Below, piece by piece: positions 42,598-43,758 of a stretch of DNA of 43,758 nucleotides. This stretch comes from Chara braunii (lineage: Eukaryota > Streptophyta > Charophyceae > Charales > Characeae), in the NCBI GenBank assembly GCA_003427395.1, contig BFEA01000014.1, positions 4,818,079-4,861,836 on the forward strand, given 5' to 3'. The position numbers and the translations under genes were made by a program. Every line of letters begins with the position of its first letter. Position 1 is the stretch's first letter. The notes beneath the pieces were generated by a model. That model ran no database searches, was not told where the DNA came from, and saw only the letters and a list, made by a program, of their open reading frames with translations.

Positions 42598-43211
42598 GAG
42601 GCTCGCCACACAGGCTGTTGAATGTCGAAGAGAAAATTTTCGACAGAAAATTTTCGACAGTCGGGCGGTCGACAATTTCGCCCCCCGTCGCCGCATAGCC
42701 TGTCGAGGGGCGAGGTTGTTGAAAGTTGCCAAGTCGACTCAGCCTTTCGACAGGTGCTGTGTGGCGAAGGAGGTGGCCTGTCGGGAGTTGTTACATGGAC
42801 GAATTGGTGCACGCAAGCGGACCAGATGCAGACGCCGTTTTCGACAGCCACTGTTGTCTACATACGTGGCCTGTCGGGAGTTGTTACATGGACGAATTGG
42901 TGCAGGCAAGCGGACCAGATGCAGACGCCGTTTTCGACAGCCACTGTTGTCTACATACGGACAAACAGGCCATGGCTGTCAGGGAGCAGTCGCTGACAAT
43001 GGAGAATCGAAGCCGTTTTTCGAAAGGTGGGCGGGCCACTGTCGAATTTCTGTCACCTGCAGGCTGGAGGAAACGGTTGCTGGAGGGCGGCTGTCCAAAG
43101 TGCCATCCTGACACCTGTCGAAAGTTTTTTGAGCCGCAATTCTTCAAAAGTCTGTGTGGCGATGCAAAATTGTCGAAAACCGGGTTTTCGACAGCCTGTG
43201 TGGCGAGCCTC
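42598..43211. mobile_element. MITE-C, subterminal motif TCGACAG, TSD TAA
   Basis: Ends GAGGCTCGCCACACAGGCTG and its inverse at 43192-43211 are perfect over 20 bp, flanked by TAA (42595-42597, 43212-43214). About 13 TCGACAG/CTGTCGA motifs occur. An internal 93-bp tandem duplication is at 42773-42958. Confidence 0.92.
42773..42958. repeat. 93-bp tandem duplication inside MITE-C
   Basis: GTGGCCTGTCGGGAGTTGTT begins copies at 42773 and 42866. They are nearly identical to TTGTCTACATAC. Confidence 0.95.
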
Positions 43212-43414
43212 TAAGAGAGTAGAGAGCTGCTCTGCTACGCCTAGACTGGAGGTTTGAAGGACAAAACTAGGAGGAGTGAAGTGGGTAGACCACGTGATTA
43301 GCTGCTTTTTTTTTTTTTTTTTTTTTTTTTGGACGTGATTAGCTTTTAGGCCGTTCATGGCCGTTCATGGCCATCAATTTTTGTCTGCTCGAATTGCTTA
43401 CGGATTCTGCTCCC

Positions 43415-43712
43415 AAGTTGTTGTCTTTTCTTCTCTGTTCCCAACATTTGGGGCCTCGCTCCATTACTCTCGAAATCTGCAAAACCAGAGTGAATCTTCC
43501 GCTAGAACATGGAAAGATACGCTGCCACAAATTTTGTCTTTTGTGCACGTCAAGAGTAGTGGAGGGACCCCCTTGGGGTTAACTTTTTGTTTACCCAAAG
43601 GGCCCCGGCCTGGAGGTATCATTGTCTGCTCCGTCTTTTCTTCTCTGTTCCAAACATTCGGGGTGAACTTTTTGTTTTCCCAAAGGGCGCCAGCCTGGAG
43701 GTATCATTGTTG
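43415..43712. repeat. Segmental duplication, one copy with and one without MITE-I
   Basis: GTCTTTTCTTCTCTGTTCC, AACATT, GGGGT-AACTTTTTGTTT, CCCAAAGGG and CCTGGAGGTATCATTGT occur in order twice (from ~43422 and ~43635). Only the first contains the 122-bp element. Confidence 0.9.
43451..43572. mobile_element. MITE-I, 122 bp, TSD TTG, with an empty site nearby
   Basis: Left end GGGCCTCGCTCCATTACTCT, inverted right end GGGGGTCCCTCCACTACTCT, flanked by TTG (43448-43450, 43573-43575). The duplicated neighbouring segment at ~43633-43710 reads straight through this site without the element. Confidence 0.9.
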
Positions 43713-43758
43713 TAGAACTGACCCTGGTATGATTATCTTTTTTTTTTTTTTTTTTTTT

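Overview
This is a eukaryotic, intron-bearing and very repeat-rich genomic window. It fits a streptophyte (green plant lineage) alga; a charophyte such as Chara is my guess, from the plant-type DUR3, plant-like tRNA deaminase, TTTAGGG-like repeat and TE-swollen introns. No database was consulted. Two host genes are well supported, both on the minus strand. (1) A urea/proton symporter DUR3 (sodium:solute symporter family) is spread over 19.8-8.3 kb. Five exons join with canonical GT-AG sites and exact phase and cover about 649 residues. The first ~95 residues of the family were not found. (2) A single-exon tRNA-specific adenosine deaminase (TAD1/ADAT1) of 862 aa lies at 34759-32171, with the HAE, PCGD and SCSDK active-site motifs and long low-complexity insertions.

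Layout: 0-4.8 kb is satellite and low-complexity DNA (AT microsatellite, ~175-bp tandem repeat, ~21-bp GGATCC-type minisatellite, polypurine block, 121-bp palindromic repeat, GGGGA array). 4.85-6.33 kb is a 5'-truncated LINE with 3'-UTR repeats, poly(A) and a target-site duplication (TSD). 6.4-8.3 kb is a degenerate GTGAGTGAC array, AT-rich DNA and a telomere-like G-tract array. 8.3-19.8 kb is DUR3; its last intron (6.3 kb) is filled with SINE heads, MITEs and a LINE nested in a MITE. 20-22.3 kb is unrecognised non-coding DNA. 22.3-31.5 kb holds MITEs, two ~1.3-1.45 kb inverted-repeat transposons and short ~110-bp MITEs. 32-35 kb is TAD1. 35-43.7 kb is again dense in MITEs, plus a Ty3/gypsy reverse-transcriptase scrap.

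The most interesting signal is a large group of non-autonomous DNA elements, of which I resolved 11 with perfect 3-bp TSDs (AAA, TAA, TTT, TAT, ATT, ATG, ATA, TTG, TAA, TTA, TCA). Eight of the 11 share the terminal consensus GGGYCTCGC or a close variant. Each family carries its own short motif scattered in both orientations inside both ends (CCGAGGA, TTTAGGA, TCGACAG, TGTCCA, GGAGAGT, TTTTCC). Two pairs of colinear elements (10.15-10.63 kb versus 26.10-26.65 kb; 38.69-39.10 kb versus 39.76-40.17 kb) have the same backbone but a wholesale replacement of one motif by another, as if the recognition motif had been swapped across the element. One element is nested in the terminus of another, a third sits next to them in the shared TSD, and a duplicated segment preserves an empty insertion site, so the ends can be read directly.

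The host genes do not form a pathway together: DUR3 acts in urea uptake at a membrane and TAD1 in tRNA wobble-adjacent A-to-I editing.
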